From contig NZ_CP014616.1 of NCBI RefSeq assembly GCF_001590685.1, forward strand, positions 270,501-334,500: a stretch of DNA of 64,000 nucleotides. The letters are read 5' to 3'. A model generated the notes under the pieces. It had not been told where the DNA came from, searched no databases, and saw only the letters and a list, made by a program, of their open reading frames with translations. The position numbers and the translations under genes are program-made. Shown here in pieces: positions 7,952 through 16,679 of this stretch (within the stretch, counting starts at the first letter, position 1; each line of letters opens with the position of its first letter). Source of the DNA: Sporosarcina psychrophila (lineage in GTDB: Bacteria; Bacillota; Bacilli; Bacillales_A; Planococcaceae).

Positions 7952-7969
7952 GAATCAATAATATGATTC
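7952..7969. promoter_or_regulatory. Inverted repeat before the LacI-type gene
   Basis: GAATCA and TGATTC are separated by 6 bases, 17 bp before the regulator start. It could be an autoregulatory site; it differs from the palindromes before the catabolic operon. Confidence 0.35.
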
Positions 7970-7985
7970 CAAAGGTGTGAGTGAA

Positions 7986-8972
7986 GTGCAAAAGTTAATT
8001 ACTGCGATGGATGTCGCAAAACATGCGGGCGTATCTCAATCGTCTGTGTCCAGAGTTTACTTTGAAGGTGCCACAGTGTCTGCGAAAACAAGGGAAAAGG
8101 TGCTAGCTGCCGCGAAAGAATTAGGCTATCGGCCAAATGAGTTGGCGAGGAGTTTAATTACGAATCGAACGAAAATCATTGGTATAGTGATGAAGGGTAT
8201 TCAAAATCCTTTTTATCCTCAAGTTTTAAAGCAATTTACAACGACCTTTAAAAGTTTGGGCTATAGCATTATGTTTGTATACACGAATAATGACGAAATA
8301 CAAAAAGAAGATATCGATATATTATTTAATTATAATGTTGCAGGTGTCATTATTACAGACGCGTCACTGTCTTTAAATGCTATAGAAGACTTTAAAAGAT
8401 ATAAAATTCCTTTGGTGCTTTTTAACAGAAAAATCGCGAGTAATGATTTTTACTCTGTGTGTTGTAATAATTTAGAGGCAAGTAAGGAAATTGCACAATT
8501 TCTTGTTGATAAAGGTAGTTCGGATATCATTTATATTGCAGGGAATCAAAATACATCGACAAGTAAAGAGCGGGAACAAGGCTTTACTGAAGCTCTTACG
8601 AAAAATAACATTGCCCTGAAAAGGATTGGATCGGATTATACATATGAGGGCGGATATAAAATTGCCCAGCAAGTGATAAATGAAAATGGAATTCCAGATT
8701 CATTTTTTGTGGCGAACGATATCATGGCGTTAGGTGTGTTGGATGCACTTCGTGAAAGTTCGATTGCTATTCCGGAAGCTACGAAAGTAATTGGGTTTGA
8801 TAATATTGAAATGGCTTCGTGGCCGACGTATAGTCTAACGACTTGGGCACAACCGATTAATGAAATGGTAAATCAAACAGTTGTTTATTTAATGTCGGAA
8901 ATAGAGGAGTACACAGGTTTTGCTGACAATATAGAGGTAAATGGGATTTTAATCGAGCGTAAAACGACATAA
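7986..8972 (+). CDS. LacI-family transcriptional regulator
   Basis: This is a 328-residue regulator of the adjacent catabolic operon. The N-terminal helix-turn-helix (TAMDVAKHAGVSQSSVSRV, residues ~6-24) and the hinge ELGYRPNELARSL are typical of LacI/GalR. A periplasmic-binding-like effector domain follows (GIVMKGIQNPFYPQVL... FDNIEMASWPTYSLTT). GTG at 7986 is preferred to an in-frame GTG at 7977 because the AAAGGTG ribosome site is 8 bases before the former and overlaps the latter. The gene lies 90 bp before the HisD-like gene on the same strand, with palindromic operators in between. The effector is unknown and presumably an intermediate of the pathway. Confidence 0.9.
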   Translation: MQKLITAMDVAKHAGVSQSSVSRVYFEGATVSAKTREKVLAAAKELGYRPNELARSLITNRTKIIGIVMKGIQNPFYPQVLKQFTTTFKSLGYSIMFVYTNNDEIQKEDIDILFNYNVAGVIITDASLSLNAIEDFKRYKIPLVLFNRKIASNDFYSVCCNNLEASKEIAQFLVDKGSSDIIYIAGNQNTSTSKEREQGFTEALTKNNIALKRIGSDYTYEGGYKIAQQVINENGIPDSFFVANDIMALGVLDALRESSIAIPEATKVIGFDNIEMASWPTYSLTTWAQPINEMVNQTVVYLMSEIEEYTGFADNIEVNGILIERKTT

Positions 8973-8979
8973 AAAAAGG

Positions 8980-9040
8980 TTGACTTCCTAGAGTATTTGA
9001 AATACTCTTTACCTATAAAGTGCTTTGCATACGTATGCAA
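8980..9040 (+). promoter_or_regulatory. Promoter and two palindromic operators of the catabolic operon
   Basis: TTGACT (8980-8985) and TACTCT (9003-9008) are spaced by 17 bp. GAGTATTT and AAATACTC form a perfect palindrome around one base (8991-9007) overlapping the -10. A second perfect palindrome, TTGCATACGTATGCAA (9025-9040), has the central CG typical of LacI-family operators. Confidence 0.65.
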
Positions 9041-9062
9041 GAAAGAAAGAGGAGGAAATAAA

Positions 9063-10343
9063 ATGGTTAGAGTATTGAAAGCTGGTAAATCACAAGAAGA
9101 ATTGACTAAAAACAATCTTGAAGTATCGAAAATTGTAGCGAATGCTATTCAAGAAATTGAGAATAGAGGAGACGAAGCGGTTCGTGAGTTCTCCGAGAAA
9201 TTTGATAAATGGTCGCCTGAGGCATTCAGATTAACCGAAGAACAAATTAAAGAAATCGTAGCGCAAGTACCTGCGGAAGTAATCGAAGATATTAAATTTG
9301 CTCAAAAGAACATTCGTGAATTTGCAGAAGCGCAATTAGCGTCAATGAACGATGTAGAAGTAGAAAACATTCCAGGCGTTATTTTAGGGCATAAAAATAT
9401 CCCTGTAAGCAGCGTCGGCTGTTATATTCCTGGTGGACGTTACCCTATGGTTGCTTCTGCTCATATGAGCGTGTTGACAGCAAAAGTTGCTGGTGTCAAG
9501 CGTGTAATCGCTTGCACGCCGCCAATTAACGGTGAAATCCCGAATGCAACAATCACGGCAATGTATTTGGCGGGTGCGGACGAAATCTATTTATTAGGTG
9601 GAATTCAAGCGATGGCTGCTATGGCGATTGGAACTGAAACGATCCAATCTGTCGATATGATTGTCGGGCCTGGAAACGCTTTCGTGGCAGAAGCAAAAAG
9701 ACAACTATTTGGTCGCGTAGGAATTGACTTGTTTGCTGGACCTACTGAAACATTAGTTGTTGCGGATGAAACAGCAGATGCTGAAATGATTGCTACGGAT
9801 ATTCTTGGACAAGGTGAACACGGTCCAACATCTCCGGGTGCCTTAATTACGACTTCGGAAAAACTTGCTTATGAAACTGTAGAAGAAATCGAAAGACAAC
9901 TTAAAGTATTACCAACGGCTGACGTTGCACGCGTTTCATGGGATGATTACGGCCAAATCCTGTTAGTGGATAGCATTGAAGAAGCGCTTGTAGAAGCCGA
10001 CCGACTAGCGTTTGAACACGTTGAAATTCTAACAGCAGATCCGAATTATTTCTTAGAAAACATGACAAATTACGGTTGTCTATTCCTAGGGCCTGAAACG
10101 AACGTTGCATACGGCGATAAAGTGATTGGAACGAATCATACATTACCAACAAAAGGTGCAGCTCGTTATACAGGCGGTCTATGGGTAGGTAAGTTTATCA
10201 AAACGGTAACGTACCAAAAAGTGACACCTGAAGCGAGTGCTTATATCGGCGAATATGCAGCGCGTCTCTGTCAATTGGAGAACTTTGCAGGTCATGCTGA
10301 ACAAGCGTTATTACGAGTAAGAAGGTACGGAAAGAAAGCATAA
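9063..10343 (+). CDS. Histidinol-dehydrogenase-family NAD-dependent alcohol dehydrogenase (HpsN-like)
   Basis: This 426-residue zinc enzyme keeps all HisD active-site positions: Gln250 and His253 (GQGEH), the Glu318-His319 acid/base pair (AFEHVEI), Asp352 ([10 protein letters not shown]) and His411 ([11 protein letters not shown]). It is not in a his operon and the substrate region ([20 protein letters not shown]) departs from true HisD. This resembles the sulfopropanediol dehydrogenase HpsN branch, which oxidises an alcohol to an acid in two steps. The ATG at 9063 has GAGGAGG upstream; the longer frame has no ribosome site. It is the first gene behind the LacI-type operators and is followed after 31 bp by a GntP permease. 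Biosynthetic HisD is unlikely; the substrate is open. Confidence 0.85.
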   Translation: MVRVLKAGKSQEELTKNNLEVSKIVANAIQEIENRGDEAVREFSEKFDKWSPEAFRLTEEQIKEIVAQVPAEVIEDIKFAQKNIREFAEAQLASMNDVEVENIPGVILGHKNIPVSSVGCYIPGGRYPMVASAHMSVLTAKVAGVKRVIACTPPINGEIPNATITAMYLAGADEIYLLGGIQAMAAMAIGTETIQSVDMIVGPGNAFVAEAKRQLFGRVGIDLFAGPTETLVVADETADAEMIATDILGQGEHGPTSPGALITTSEKLAYETVEEIERQLKVLPTADVARVSWDDYGQILLVDSIEEALVEADRLAFEHVEILTADPNYFLENMTNYGCLFLGPETNVAYGDKVIGTNHTLPTKGAARYTGGLWVGKFIKTVTYQKVTPEASAYIGEYAARLCQLENFAGHAEQALLRVRRYGKKA

Positions 10344-10374
10344 TTTCTTTTCTGCAGAGGGGGCAGGCGATTCG

Positions 10375-11688
10375 ATGTTAGGGATGATAGGGTTATTTGG
10401 GGGACTAGCATTATTGATTTATTTGACAATGAAGGGCATGAACTTACTAATTGCTGCTCCGCTGTCAGCGCTCGTTGTTGCACTATTAAGTGGCCTTCCA
10501 TTATTTCCGGGAGTACCGGATGAAGGGATAGCTAACTTTGTAACAAATTATATGGGCGGTTTTTCAAGTTTCATCGGCTCATGGTATTTAATGTTCTTGA
10601 CTGGAGCAATTTTCGGTAAAGTTATGGAAGATAGCGGTGCAGCAGAAAGTGTTTCGAAATGGATTGTAGGCAAGCTTGGTATGAAACGGGCAGCTCTTGC
10701 TGTTGTAATCGCTTGTGCAATCCTGACGTATGGGGGAGTTAGTTTATTCGTCGTTGCATTTTCTGTTTATCCAATGGCCATCAGTTTGTTTAAAGAAGCA
10801 AACTTACCAAGAAGATTCATCCCAGCGACATTAGCATTTGGATCTACAACGTTTACCATGACTTCTGCGGGTTCACCAGAAATTCAAAACTGGATTCCAA
10901 TTGAGTTCCTTGGAACAACTGCATATGCTGGATGGCAAGTAAGTGCAATTGTAGCTGCATTTATGGCGATCTTCGGCTATTGGTGGCTGAAAAAAATGAT
11001 TTCAAAAGCGTTGGCAAAAGGCGAACATTTTGTTGATAGAGAAACGGATCATCATGAGGTAAGGGAGAATTTACCGAGTCCATTGTTAAGTGTAATTCCC
11101 TTAGTTGTTGTGTTGATTATCTCATTTATATTCCATAACTCATTGGGAACATCAGCGTTAATCGTTGCTCTTACGAGTGGTGTAATCGCAACGTATTTAA
11201 TCAACAGAAAGTATTTCTCGAACTTTGGGAAAGCGGTTTCAGAAGGAACTATGGGTGCAGTTATTGCAATTGCCAATACAGCCGCGGTTGTAGGATTTGG
11301 CGGAGTTATAAAAGCAACACCCGCGTTTGGTGACGCTGTTAGTTTTATGACGGCTATTCCAGGGAGTCCGCTCATAGGAGGAGGACTTGCAGTAGCAGTT
11401 ATTGCAGGTTTAACTGGATCATCATCAGGTGGACAGGCGATTGCTTTACCGTTGCTTGCACCACATTATTTAGATTTGGGTGTCGATCCGGATGCGTTAC
11501 ACCGTGTGGTCGCAATTTCTTCAGGCTCTTTGGATTCATTGCCACAGGGCGGTTATGTTGTAACGACAATTCGTTCAATTGCTGGCGAAACGCATAAAGA
11601 CGCATATCCTGCGTTTGGCGCATTAACGGTCATAGTACCAATACTCGGCGTCGTGTTAGCTGTCGTATTATTCTCATTAGGCATGTAA
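10375..11688 (+). CDS. GntP-family permease
   Basis: This 437-residue protein has about twelve membrane segments. It shows family signatures of gluconate/hydroxy-acid:H+ symporters: the N-terminal LLIYLTMKGMNLLIAAPLSAL, GGVSLFVVAFSVYPMA, a conserved TSAGSPEIQNWIP loop, and TGSSSGGQAIALPLLA near the C-terminus. GntP transporters carry gluconate, other sugar acids, hydroxybutyrate or glycerate. It follows the HpsN-like dehydrogenase by 31 bp and ends in a terminator, so the first transcript may hold just these two genes. The substrate is likely a polar hydroxy acid or a related anion. Confidence 0.88.
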   Translation: MLGMIGLFGGLALLIYLTMKGMNLLIAAPLSALVVALLSGLPLFPGVPDEGIANFVTNYMGGFSSFIGSWYLMFLTGAIFGKVMEDSGAAESVSKWIVGKLGMKRAALAVVIACAILTYGGVSLFVVAFSVYPMAISLFKEANLPRRFIPATLAFGSTTFTMTSAGSPEIQNWIPIEFLGTTAYAGWQVSAIVAAFMAIFGYWWLKKMISKALAKGEHFVDRETDHHEVRENLPSPLLSVIPLVVVLIISFIFHNSLGTSALIVALTSGVIATYLINRKYFSNFGKAVSEGTMGAVIAIANTAAVVGFGGVIKATPAFGDAVSFMTAIPGSPLIGGGLAVAVIAGLTGSSSGGQAIALPLLAPHYLDLGVDPDALHRVVAISSGSLDSLPQGGYVVTTIRSIAGETHKDAYPAFGALTVIVPILGVVLAVVLFSLGM

Positions 11689-11695
11689 GTAATAG

Positions 11696-11736
11696 ATACC
11701 CAACAAGCTAATTGTTATAGTTTGTTGGGTATTTTA
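11696..11736 (+). terminator. Terminator after the permease gene
   Basis: ATACCCAACAA (11696-11706) pairs perfectly with TTGTTGGGTAT (11722-11732), followed by TTTTATC. It splits the catabolic cluster; the downstream dehydrogenases need read-through or a promoter I cannot identify in the 25 bp left. Confidence 0.8.
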
Positions 11737-11764
11737 TCATATCGAAAAATGGAGGTAGACCGTT

Positions 11765-12697
11765 ATGGAAAAACTAGCAATCATCGGTTGTGGCACGATG
11801 GGACATTCAATCGCGTTATCAGCGGCGTGGGCAGGGATTGAAGTCAAAATCTCTGGTGTGAATGAACAAGATCTAGCAACAGCAGATAAAGGGCTTCGCA
11901 ATAAATTAACAGTAATGGTACAAAATGAGTTATTTAATGAAGCAATGGCTGAAGAAATTCGTAAGCGCATTGTATTTTCAACTTCATTAGAAGAGATTGT
12001 ACGAGAGGCGACTTTTATAATTGAGGTCATTCCAGAGAATAGTCAAATGAAGCGGGAATTGTATAAAGAGATTGAAGCAATATGTAGTAAAGATACTGTT
12101 CTTGCGAGTAATACGTCTGGATTTACGCCAACTTCTTTAGCGGAAGAAATGGAGTACCCGAATCGTTTTATCGTTACACATTTTTGGAATCCGGGACATT
12201 TAATCCCCCTTGTCGAAGTGGTTAAAGGGGAGAAAACTGATCAGGTAACGATTGAGCGTGCTATGAATTTATTGAACGAAATGAATAAAAAGCCGATTTT
12301 GATAAACAAAGAAGTTCCAGGATTCATCGGGAACCGGCTGCAGTATGCTTTATTCCGCGAGGCACAATCGCTGCTCGATGAAGGTGTTGCGACGAAAGAA
12401 GATATCGATGCAGCTGTAACGTATAGCATTGGGAGACGCTTGCCGATAACGGGACCGTTAATGACTGCGGACATGGGAGGCCTTGACGTTTTCTCTGCGA
12501 TTTCAAATTACTTGTTTGAAGATCTTAGCAATGAAAGTAAATCGGGAGTTCACTTATCAAATCTAGTCAATCAAAAGAAATTCGGTGATAAGAGTGGTGA
12601 AGGATTCTATATGTGGGATCAAGAAACTTCTGAAACAATCAATGCAGAGCGGGAGAAAACGCTTATTCACTTCCTAAAAAACGATCGGAAAGAGTAG
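11765..12697 (+). CDS. 3-hydroxyacyl-CoA dehydrogenase-family NAD enzyme
   Basis: This 310-residue protein has the NAD-binding loop GCGTMG at 8-13, SNTSG at 115-119, the catalytic His139-Glu151 pair (THFWNPGHLIPLVEVV) and a PGFIGNRLQYAL helix opening the C-terminal domain. Spacing of His and Glu equals that of 3-hydroxyacyl-CoA dehydrogenase. The C-terminal domain is a single copy, so it is not a FadB-type fusion. Relatives of this size also oxidise L-carnitine or L-gulonate, so a free hydroxy acid rather than a CoA thioester is possible. It is the first of three tightly packed dehydrogenase genes (gaps of 12 and 9 bp) and begins after a terminator. Confidence 0.85.
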   Translation: MEKLAIIGCGTMGHSIALSAAWAGIEVKISGVNEQDLATADKGLRNKLTVMVQNELFNEAMAEEIRKRIVFSTSLEEIVREATFIIEVIPENSQMKRELYKEIEAICSKDTVLASNTSGFTPTSLAEEMEYPNRFIVTHFWNPGHLIPLVEVVKGEKTDQVTIERAMNLLNEMNKKPILINKEVPGFIGNRLQYALFREAQSLLDEGVATKEDIDAAVTYSIGRRLPITGPLMTADMGGLDVFSAISNYLFEDLSNESKSGVHLSNLVNQKKFGDKSGEGFYMWDQETSETINAEREKTLIHFLKNDRKE

Positions 12698-12709
12698 GAG
12701 GATGCTAAT

Positions 12710-13474
12710 ATGAAACCATACTTTTCAGATTTAGAAAACAAAACGGTTATTGTAACGGGCGGGGGTAAGGGTATTGGAAAAGAAATTGCCCGGACATTCG
12801 CTGAACTAAAAGCGAATGTCGTTATCGTAGGTCGAGATGAGAATGCACTACATAACACGCTAGTGGAATTACACCAATACAATACGAAATGTAAATCGAT
12901 TCAAGCGGACTTAAAGGATATCAAGCAGGTCCGGGCGATGGTTGATGAGGTAGCGACCCAATTTGGAACGGTAGATGTATTGGTGAACAATGCGGGGGTT
13001 AATATCGCTAAACCGGCGATAGAAGTGACGGAAGATGATTGGGATCAAGTGCTCGATACAAATTTAAAATCTACGTTCTTTTGCAGTCAGGAAGCCGCTA
13101 CTTACATGATTCCGCAACTCAGTGGGAGGATCATCAATATCGTATCCCAAATGGCTTTTGTTGGTTATTATAATAGGGCGGCGTATTGTGCAAGTAAAGG
13201 TGGAGCGGTTCAACTGACAAAAGCGTTGGCAGTCGAATGGGCGCAAAGTGGAATAAATGTAAATGCCGTTGCTCCGACATTTATTGAAACAGAATTGACG
13301 ACTAAAATGTTTGAAGATGAAGCATTTAAAAATGATGTAGAAAGTCGAATTCTCTTAGGCAAACTGGCACAACCGGGAGATATTTCAGGAGCGGTTCTTT
13401 ACTTGGCATCGAACCTATCAAATTTTGTTACAGGTGAAACGATTAAAGTAGATGGTGGATGGACAGCAATCTAA
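12710..13474 (+). CDS. Short-chain dehydrogenase/reductase (SDR)
   Basis: This is a 254-residue classical SDR: cofactor motif TGGGKGIG (16-23), NNAG (93-96), Ser146, and the catalytic Tyr159-x3-Lys163 (YCASK). The GRDE after the second beta strand gives Arg at the position that often favours NADP. The end TGETIKVDGGWTAI is typical of gluconate 5-dehydrogenase/KduD-like enzymes. An AGGAGG site lies 5-6 bases before the start. It belongs to the three-dehydrogenase block of the catabolic cluster; the substrate is unknown. Confidence 0.85.
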   Translation: MKPYFSDLENKTVIVTGGGKGIGKEIARTFAELKANVVIVGRDENALHNTLVELHQYNTKCKSIQADLKDIKQVRAMVDEVATQFGTVDVLVNNAGVNIAKPAIEVTEDDWDQVLDTNLKSTFFCSQEAATYMIPQLSGRIINIVSQMAFVGYYNRAAYCASKGGAVQLTKALAVEWAQSGINVNAVAPTFIETELTTKMFEDEAFKNDVESRILLGKLAQPGDISGAVLYLASNLSNFVTGETIKVDGGWTAI

Positions 13475-13483
13475 AAGGTAAAG

Positions 13484-14263
13484 GTGGCAAAGAATATGAT
13501 GCAAGATCTAGTGTTATTTATAACTGGAGCAGCAAGGGGAATCGGATTCGATATTGCAAAGGCATTTTCTGATGCTGGTGCTAAAGTTGTTATCTCTGAT
13601 TTAACGCAACAAGCCGTCGATGAAGCACTTTCCAAAATTGAAAAAAATGTCGAAGGAATTGTCTGTGATGTTACAAAAGAAGAGGACATCAAAAAGGCAA
13701 TTGAATTTACGGTTGAGAAGTTTGGGCGGATTGATATTCTTGTCAACAATGCGGGGATGCAACATGTATCATTTATCGAAGATTTCCCTACTGAAAAGTT
13801 TGAACTGCTTGTAAAAATTATGTTGACGGCACCATTTATAGCCATCAAACATGCACTGCCTCATATGAAGAAACAACAGTTTGGAAGAATTATTAACATG
13901 GCTTCTATTAATGGCGTTATTGGATTTGCTGGAAAAGCCGCTTACAACTCTGCAAAACATGGGGTAATTGGTTTAACGAAAGTAGCTGCTCTCGAATCGG
14001 CTGCAGATGGAATTACTGTCAATGCGATTTGTCCAGGGTATGTCGATACGCCATTAGTGAGGAACCAGTTTGCTGACCTTGCAAAAACAAGAAATATTGA
14101 AGTTGAACAAGTTTTAGAAGAAGTACTATACCCATTAGTTCCTCAAAAAAGACTGCTCGATGTGAAGGAGATAACGGATTTAGCTTTGTATATTGCAAGT
14201 GACTCCGCAAAGGGTATGACTGGACAAGCGATTATTTTGGACGGTGGCTACACTGCTCAGTAA
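13484..14263 (+). CDS. SDR resembling 3-hydroxybutyrate dehydrogenase
   Basis: This is a 259-residue SDR with TGAARGIG (14-21), NNAGMQHV, Ser141, Tyr154 and Lys158 (YNSAK). NAGMQHVSFIEDFP and CPGYVDTPLV match the substrate-binding signature of D-3-hydroxybutyrate dehydrogenases (the Gln-His after NNAG). Asp at the end of strand 2 (ISDLT) predicts NAD. The GTG at 13484 has AAAAGG upstream; ATG at 13496 with AAAGGTG is an equally good start, which would remove 4 residues. It is the last gene of the cluster and is followed by a strong terminator. It could oxidise a hydroxy acid other than 3-hydroxybutyrate in this setting. Confidence 0.85.
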   Translation: MAKNMMQDLVLFITGAARGIGFDIAKAFSDAGAKVVISDLTQQAVDEALSKIEKNVEGIVCDVTKEEDIKKAIEFTVEKFGRIDILVNNAGMQHVSFIEDFPTEKFELLVKIMLTAPFIAIKHALPHMKKQQFGRIINMASINGVIGFAGKAAYNSAKHGVIGLTKVAALESAADGITVNAICPGYVDTPLVRNQFADLAKTRNIEVEQVLEEVLYPLVPQKRLLDVKEITDLALYIASDSAKGMTGQAIILDGGYTAQ

Positions 14264-14277
14264 AACCATTGTTATAT

Positions 14278-14325
14278 AAAGGGCCTACTCGTAAGTCGAT
14301 TTATAGACTTACGAGTAGGCCCTTT
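14278..14325 (+). terminator. Strong terminator ending the dehydrogenase block
   Basis: Two perfectly complementary 20-base arms (14278-14297, 14306-14325) surround an 8-base loop; the pairing includes AAA/TTT, so it works as a T run on both strands. Confidence 0.9.
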
Positions 14326-14571
14326 AATTTACCACGCACGGATAATAAAGTAGCTCCCGATGAACATGTCAATCTATGTCGAACGATTATAAAGTCTAGT
14401 AGTTGAAATAATCAACATAGTCTGACAGAATAAGAGGACAAGCTTCTTTTTTATTTCAAGTCTGTTGTAAGCGCATACATTAATTGCTTCTGGTAGAGGC
14501 GCATACGGAGGAAGTTTGCGACATATAGTGGCATTGTGTGAAAAATTCAACTCACAGGGAGGAATGGAAAA
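14326..14571 (+). other. Leader of the aldehyde dehydrogenase gene with a candidate cre site
   Basis: No gene is visible on the plus strand. TGTAAGCGCATACA (14466-14479) matches the cre consensus at 13 of 14 positions. A similar string (14 of 15 bases) occurs near 25112 without an obvious target, so it might be a repeat. I could not pick a convincing promoter. Confidence 0.4.
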
Positions 14572-16113
14572 ATGGTACAAGCGGTAGAAAATCAGATTTA
14601 TGCTTTTCCGAATACGGAAGGTGCGAAAGTAAACTTTAAAGAACGCTACGATAACTTTATCGGTGGAAAATGGACAGCGCCGGTTAAAGGGGAATACTTT
14701 GATAACGTGACGCCGGTAACGGGGAAAGTATTTACAGAAGTAGCACGCTCGACTGCAGAGGATGTTGAACTTGCGTTGGATGCGGCACATGCTGCAAAAG
14801 ATGCTTGGGGCAAAACGTCTGTTACGGTACGTGCGAATACGTTACTGAAAATTGCTGATCGCATTGAACAAAACTTAGAAATGCTAGCTGTTGCTGAAAC
14901 GTGGGATAACGGCAAAGCGGTTCGTGAAACATTGAATGCAGATCTGCCGCTTGCTATCGACCATTTCCGCTATTTTGCTAGTGCAATCCGTGCGCAAGAA
15001 GGTGGAGTTAGTCAGATTGACGACGATACTGTAGCGTACCATTTCCATGAGCCAATCGGTGTCGTTGGACAGATTATTCCATGGAACTTCCCTATTCTGA
15101 TGGCGGTATGGAAACTAGCACCAGCACTTGCTGCAGGAAACTGTGTCGTGCTGAAGCCTGCTGAACAGACACCGGCATCAATTCTTGTACTTGTAGAATT
15201 GATAGAAGATCTATTACCTCCGGGTGTTTTGAATGTCGTGAACGGTTTTGGTCTTGAAGCAGGTAAACCGCTTGCATCGAGCTCACGTATTGGGAAAATT
15301 GCATTCACAGGTGAAACGACAACGGGACGTCTGATTATGCAATACGCTTCACAAAACGCAATCCCTGTCACACTCGAATTAGGTGGTAAATCACCGAATA
15401 TCTTCTTCGAAGACATTATGGACGAAGACGATTCGTTCTTGGACAAAGCAGTAGAAGGCTTCGTCATGTTTGCACTGAACCAGGGTGAAGTATGTACATG
15501 CCCATCGCGTGCATTGATTCAAGAATCCATTTACGATAAATTCATGGACCGCGCAATTGAGCGTGTAAAAGCGATTAAAACAGGAAATCCGCTTGATCCG
15601 ACTGTCATGATGGGTGCGCAAGCGTCAACTGAACAGTTGGAGAAAATTCTTTCCTATCTAGATATCGGCAAACAGGAAGGTGCGGAATGCCTGATTGGCG
15701 GAGAGCAAAATCAGCTTGAAGGCGATTTGAAAGACGGCTACTACGTCAAGCCAACTGTCTTTAAAGGGAATAATAAAATGCGGATTTTCCAAGAAGAAAT
15801 CTTTGGCCCTGTCGTTTCGGTTACAACATTCAAAACAAAAGAAGAAGCGCTTGAAATTGCGAACGATACGCTATACGGCTTAGGTTCGGGTGTCTGGACA
15901 CGCGACATGAATACGGCATATCGTTTCGGCCGCGGCATCCAAGCGGGGCGGGTCTGGACGAACTGTTATCACATGTACCCAGCGCATGCTGCATTCGGTG
16001 GTTACAAAGCGTCCGGTGTTGGACGTGAAAACCATTTAATGATGTTGAGCCACTATCAACAAACGAAAAACATGCTTGTTAGCTACAGCGAAAACAAACA
16101 AGGTTTCTTTTAA
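14572..16113 (+). CDS. NAD-dependent aldehyde dehydrogenase (acetaldehyde type)
   Basis: This 513-residue member of the aldehyde dehydrogenase superfamily has Asn172 (IIPWNFP), Glu269 (LELGGKSP) and the nucleophile Cys308 ([11 protein letters not shown]), with a second Cys at 310. The FGPVVSV and [14 protein letters not shown] blocks are those of the ExaC/AldB branch that oxidises acetaldehyde and other short aldehydes. GGGAGGA precedes the ATG. A DUF779 gene follows, a pairing found with this branch in many bacteria. It starts 308 bp after the dehydrogenase operon terminator, so it is a separate transcription unit. A candidate cre site upstream suggests carbon control. Confidence 0.92.
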   Translation: MVQAVENQIYAFPNTEGAKVNFKERYDNFIGGKWTAPVKGEYFDNVTPVTGKVFTEVARSTAEDVELALDAAHAAKDAWGKTSVTVRANTLLKIADRIEQNLEMLAVAETWDNGKAVRETLNADLPLAIDHFRYFASAIRAQEGGVSQIDDDTVAYHFHEPIGVVGQIIPWNFPILMAVWKLAPALAAGNCVVLKPAEQTPASILVLVELIEDLLPPGVLNVVNGFGLEAGKPLASSSRIGKIAFTGETTTGRLIMQYASQNAIPVTLELGGKSPNIFFEDIMDEDDSFLDKAVEGFVMFALNQGEVCTCPSRALIQESIYDKFMDRAIERVKAIKTGNPLDPTVMMGAQASTEQLEKILSYLDIGKQEGAECLIGGEQNQLEGDLKDGYYVKPTVFKGNNKMRIFQEEIFGPVVSVTTFKTKEEALEIANDTLYGLGSGVWTRDMNTAYRFGRGIQAGRVWTNCYHMYPAHAAFGGYKASGVGRENHLMMLSHYQQTKNMLVSYSENKQGFF

Positions 16114-16153
16114 TTTCATTCAGCGGGGGTTCAAACCCCGCTGAATGAAATTA
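16111..16153 (+). repeat. 18-bp perfect hairpin overlapping the aldehyde dehydrogenase stop
   Basis: Arms 16111-16128 and 16136-16153 are perfectly complementary around a 7-base loop; the first arm begins with the TAA stop. No T run follows, so it may stabilise the 3' end or separate expression from DUF779 rather than terminate. Confidence 0.6.
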
Positions 16154-16172
16154 AAGCCTCCGGCGGATGTCA

Positions 16173-16243
16173 CAGATTTTGAAGGGAGTTAATTGAGCAA
16201 GCTCAATTCAAAATCCGGACGCAATCACGCCGAGGCGTGATTG
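16173..16243 (+). repeat. Nested inverted repeats before DUF779
   Basis: GATTTTGAA and TTCAAAATC enclose the palindrome TTGAGCAAGCTCAA, and CAATCACGCC/GGCGTGATTG follows at 16222-16243. Together with the previous hairpin they fill the whole gap. The block looks like a mobile or amplified intergenic element; genome copy number is unknown. Confidence 0.5.
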
Positions 16244-16269
16244 ATTCGAAAAGGAGGGAGGTAGTGCGG

Positions 16270-16626
16270 ATGACGGAACGCGTACTCGCAACCGACGCTG
16301 CACTGGAACTCATTGCGTTTTTGGAAGAGAAACACGGTCCACTCATGTTTCACCAGTCGGGCGGCTGCTGTGATGGATCATCGCCAATGTGTTATCCGAA
16401 TGGGGAACTGATTATAGGTGATCAGGATGTCCTACTTGGTACTATTGGTGAAACACCGTTTTATATGCACAAAAACCAATTCGAGTATTGGAGGCATACA
16501 CAGCTAATCATTGACGTTGTCAACGGTCGCGGTGGCATGTTTTCACTCGAAGGTGTCGAAGGCAAACGCTTTTTGACCAGGTCACGTGCGTTTACGGCTG
16601 AGGAAAACAAAGAGCTACAGGTGTAA
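16270..16626 (+). CDS. DUF779 protein
   Basis: This is a 118-residue protein of a family nearly always next to acetaldehyde dehydrogenases. A Cys-rich centre (HQSGGCCDGSSPMCYP) could bind metal. The biochemical role is not known to me; a helper role for the aldehyde enzyme is inferred from the pairing. ATG at 16270 follows AGGAGGGAGG; GTG at 16264 is a possible alternative and an upstream ATG at 16237 would lie inside the hairpin. A terminator follows. Confidence 0.85.
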   Translation: MTERVLATDAALELIAFLEEKHGPLMFHQSGGCCDGSSPMCYPNGELIIGDQDVLLGTIGETPFYMHKNQFEYWRHTQLIIDVVNGRGGMFSLEGVEGKRFLTRSRAFTAEENKELQV

Positions 16627-16632
16627 GTGAAT

Positions 16633-16673
16633 AACAAAAGGGCCCTCGATGAAAACTCGGCGGGCCCTTTTGT
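16633..16673. terminator. Bidirectional terminator
   Basis: ACAAAAGGGCCC (from 16633) and GGGCCCTTTTGT (to 16673) form a 12-bp stem between two convergent genes; the A/T ends supply a T run for both directions. Confidence 0.8.
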
Positions 16674-16679
16674 CGTTGG

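Noticed and set aside
9063..10343. Reading the HisD-family gene as biosynthetic hisD
   Set aside because: No other his gene is near, it has a LacI-type regulator and a permease, and its substrate region differs from HisD.
14466..14479. A second certain cre site before the aldehyde dehydrogenase gene
   Set aside because: It fits 13 of 14 positions, but a nearly identical string near 25112 has no target gene, so it is kept only as a candidate.
14374..14790. 138-codon open frame on the minus strand over the start of the aldehyde dehydrogenase gene
   Set aside because: It is antisense to a clear gene, has no ribosome site and an unnatural residue mix (many Arg, Cys, Phe).
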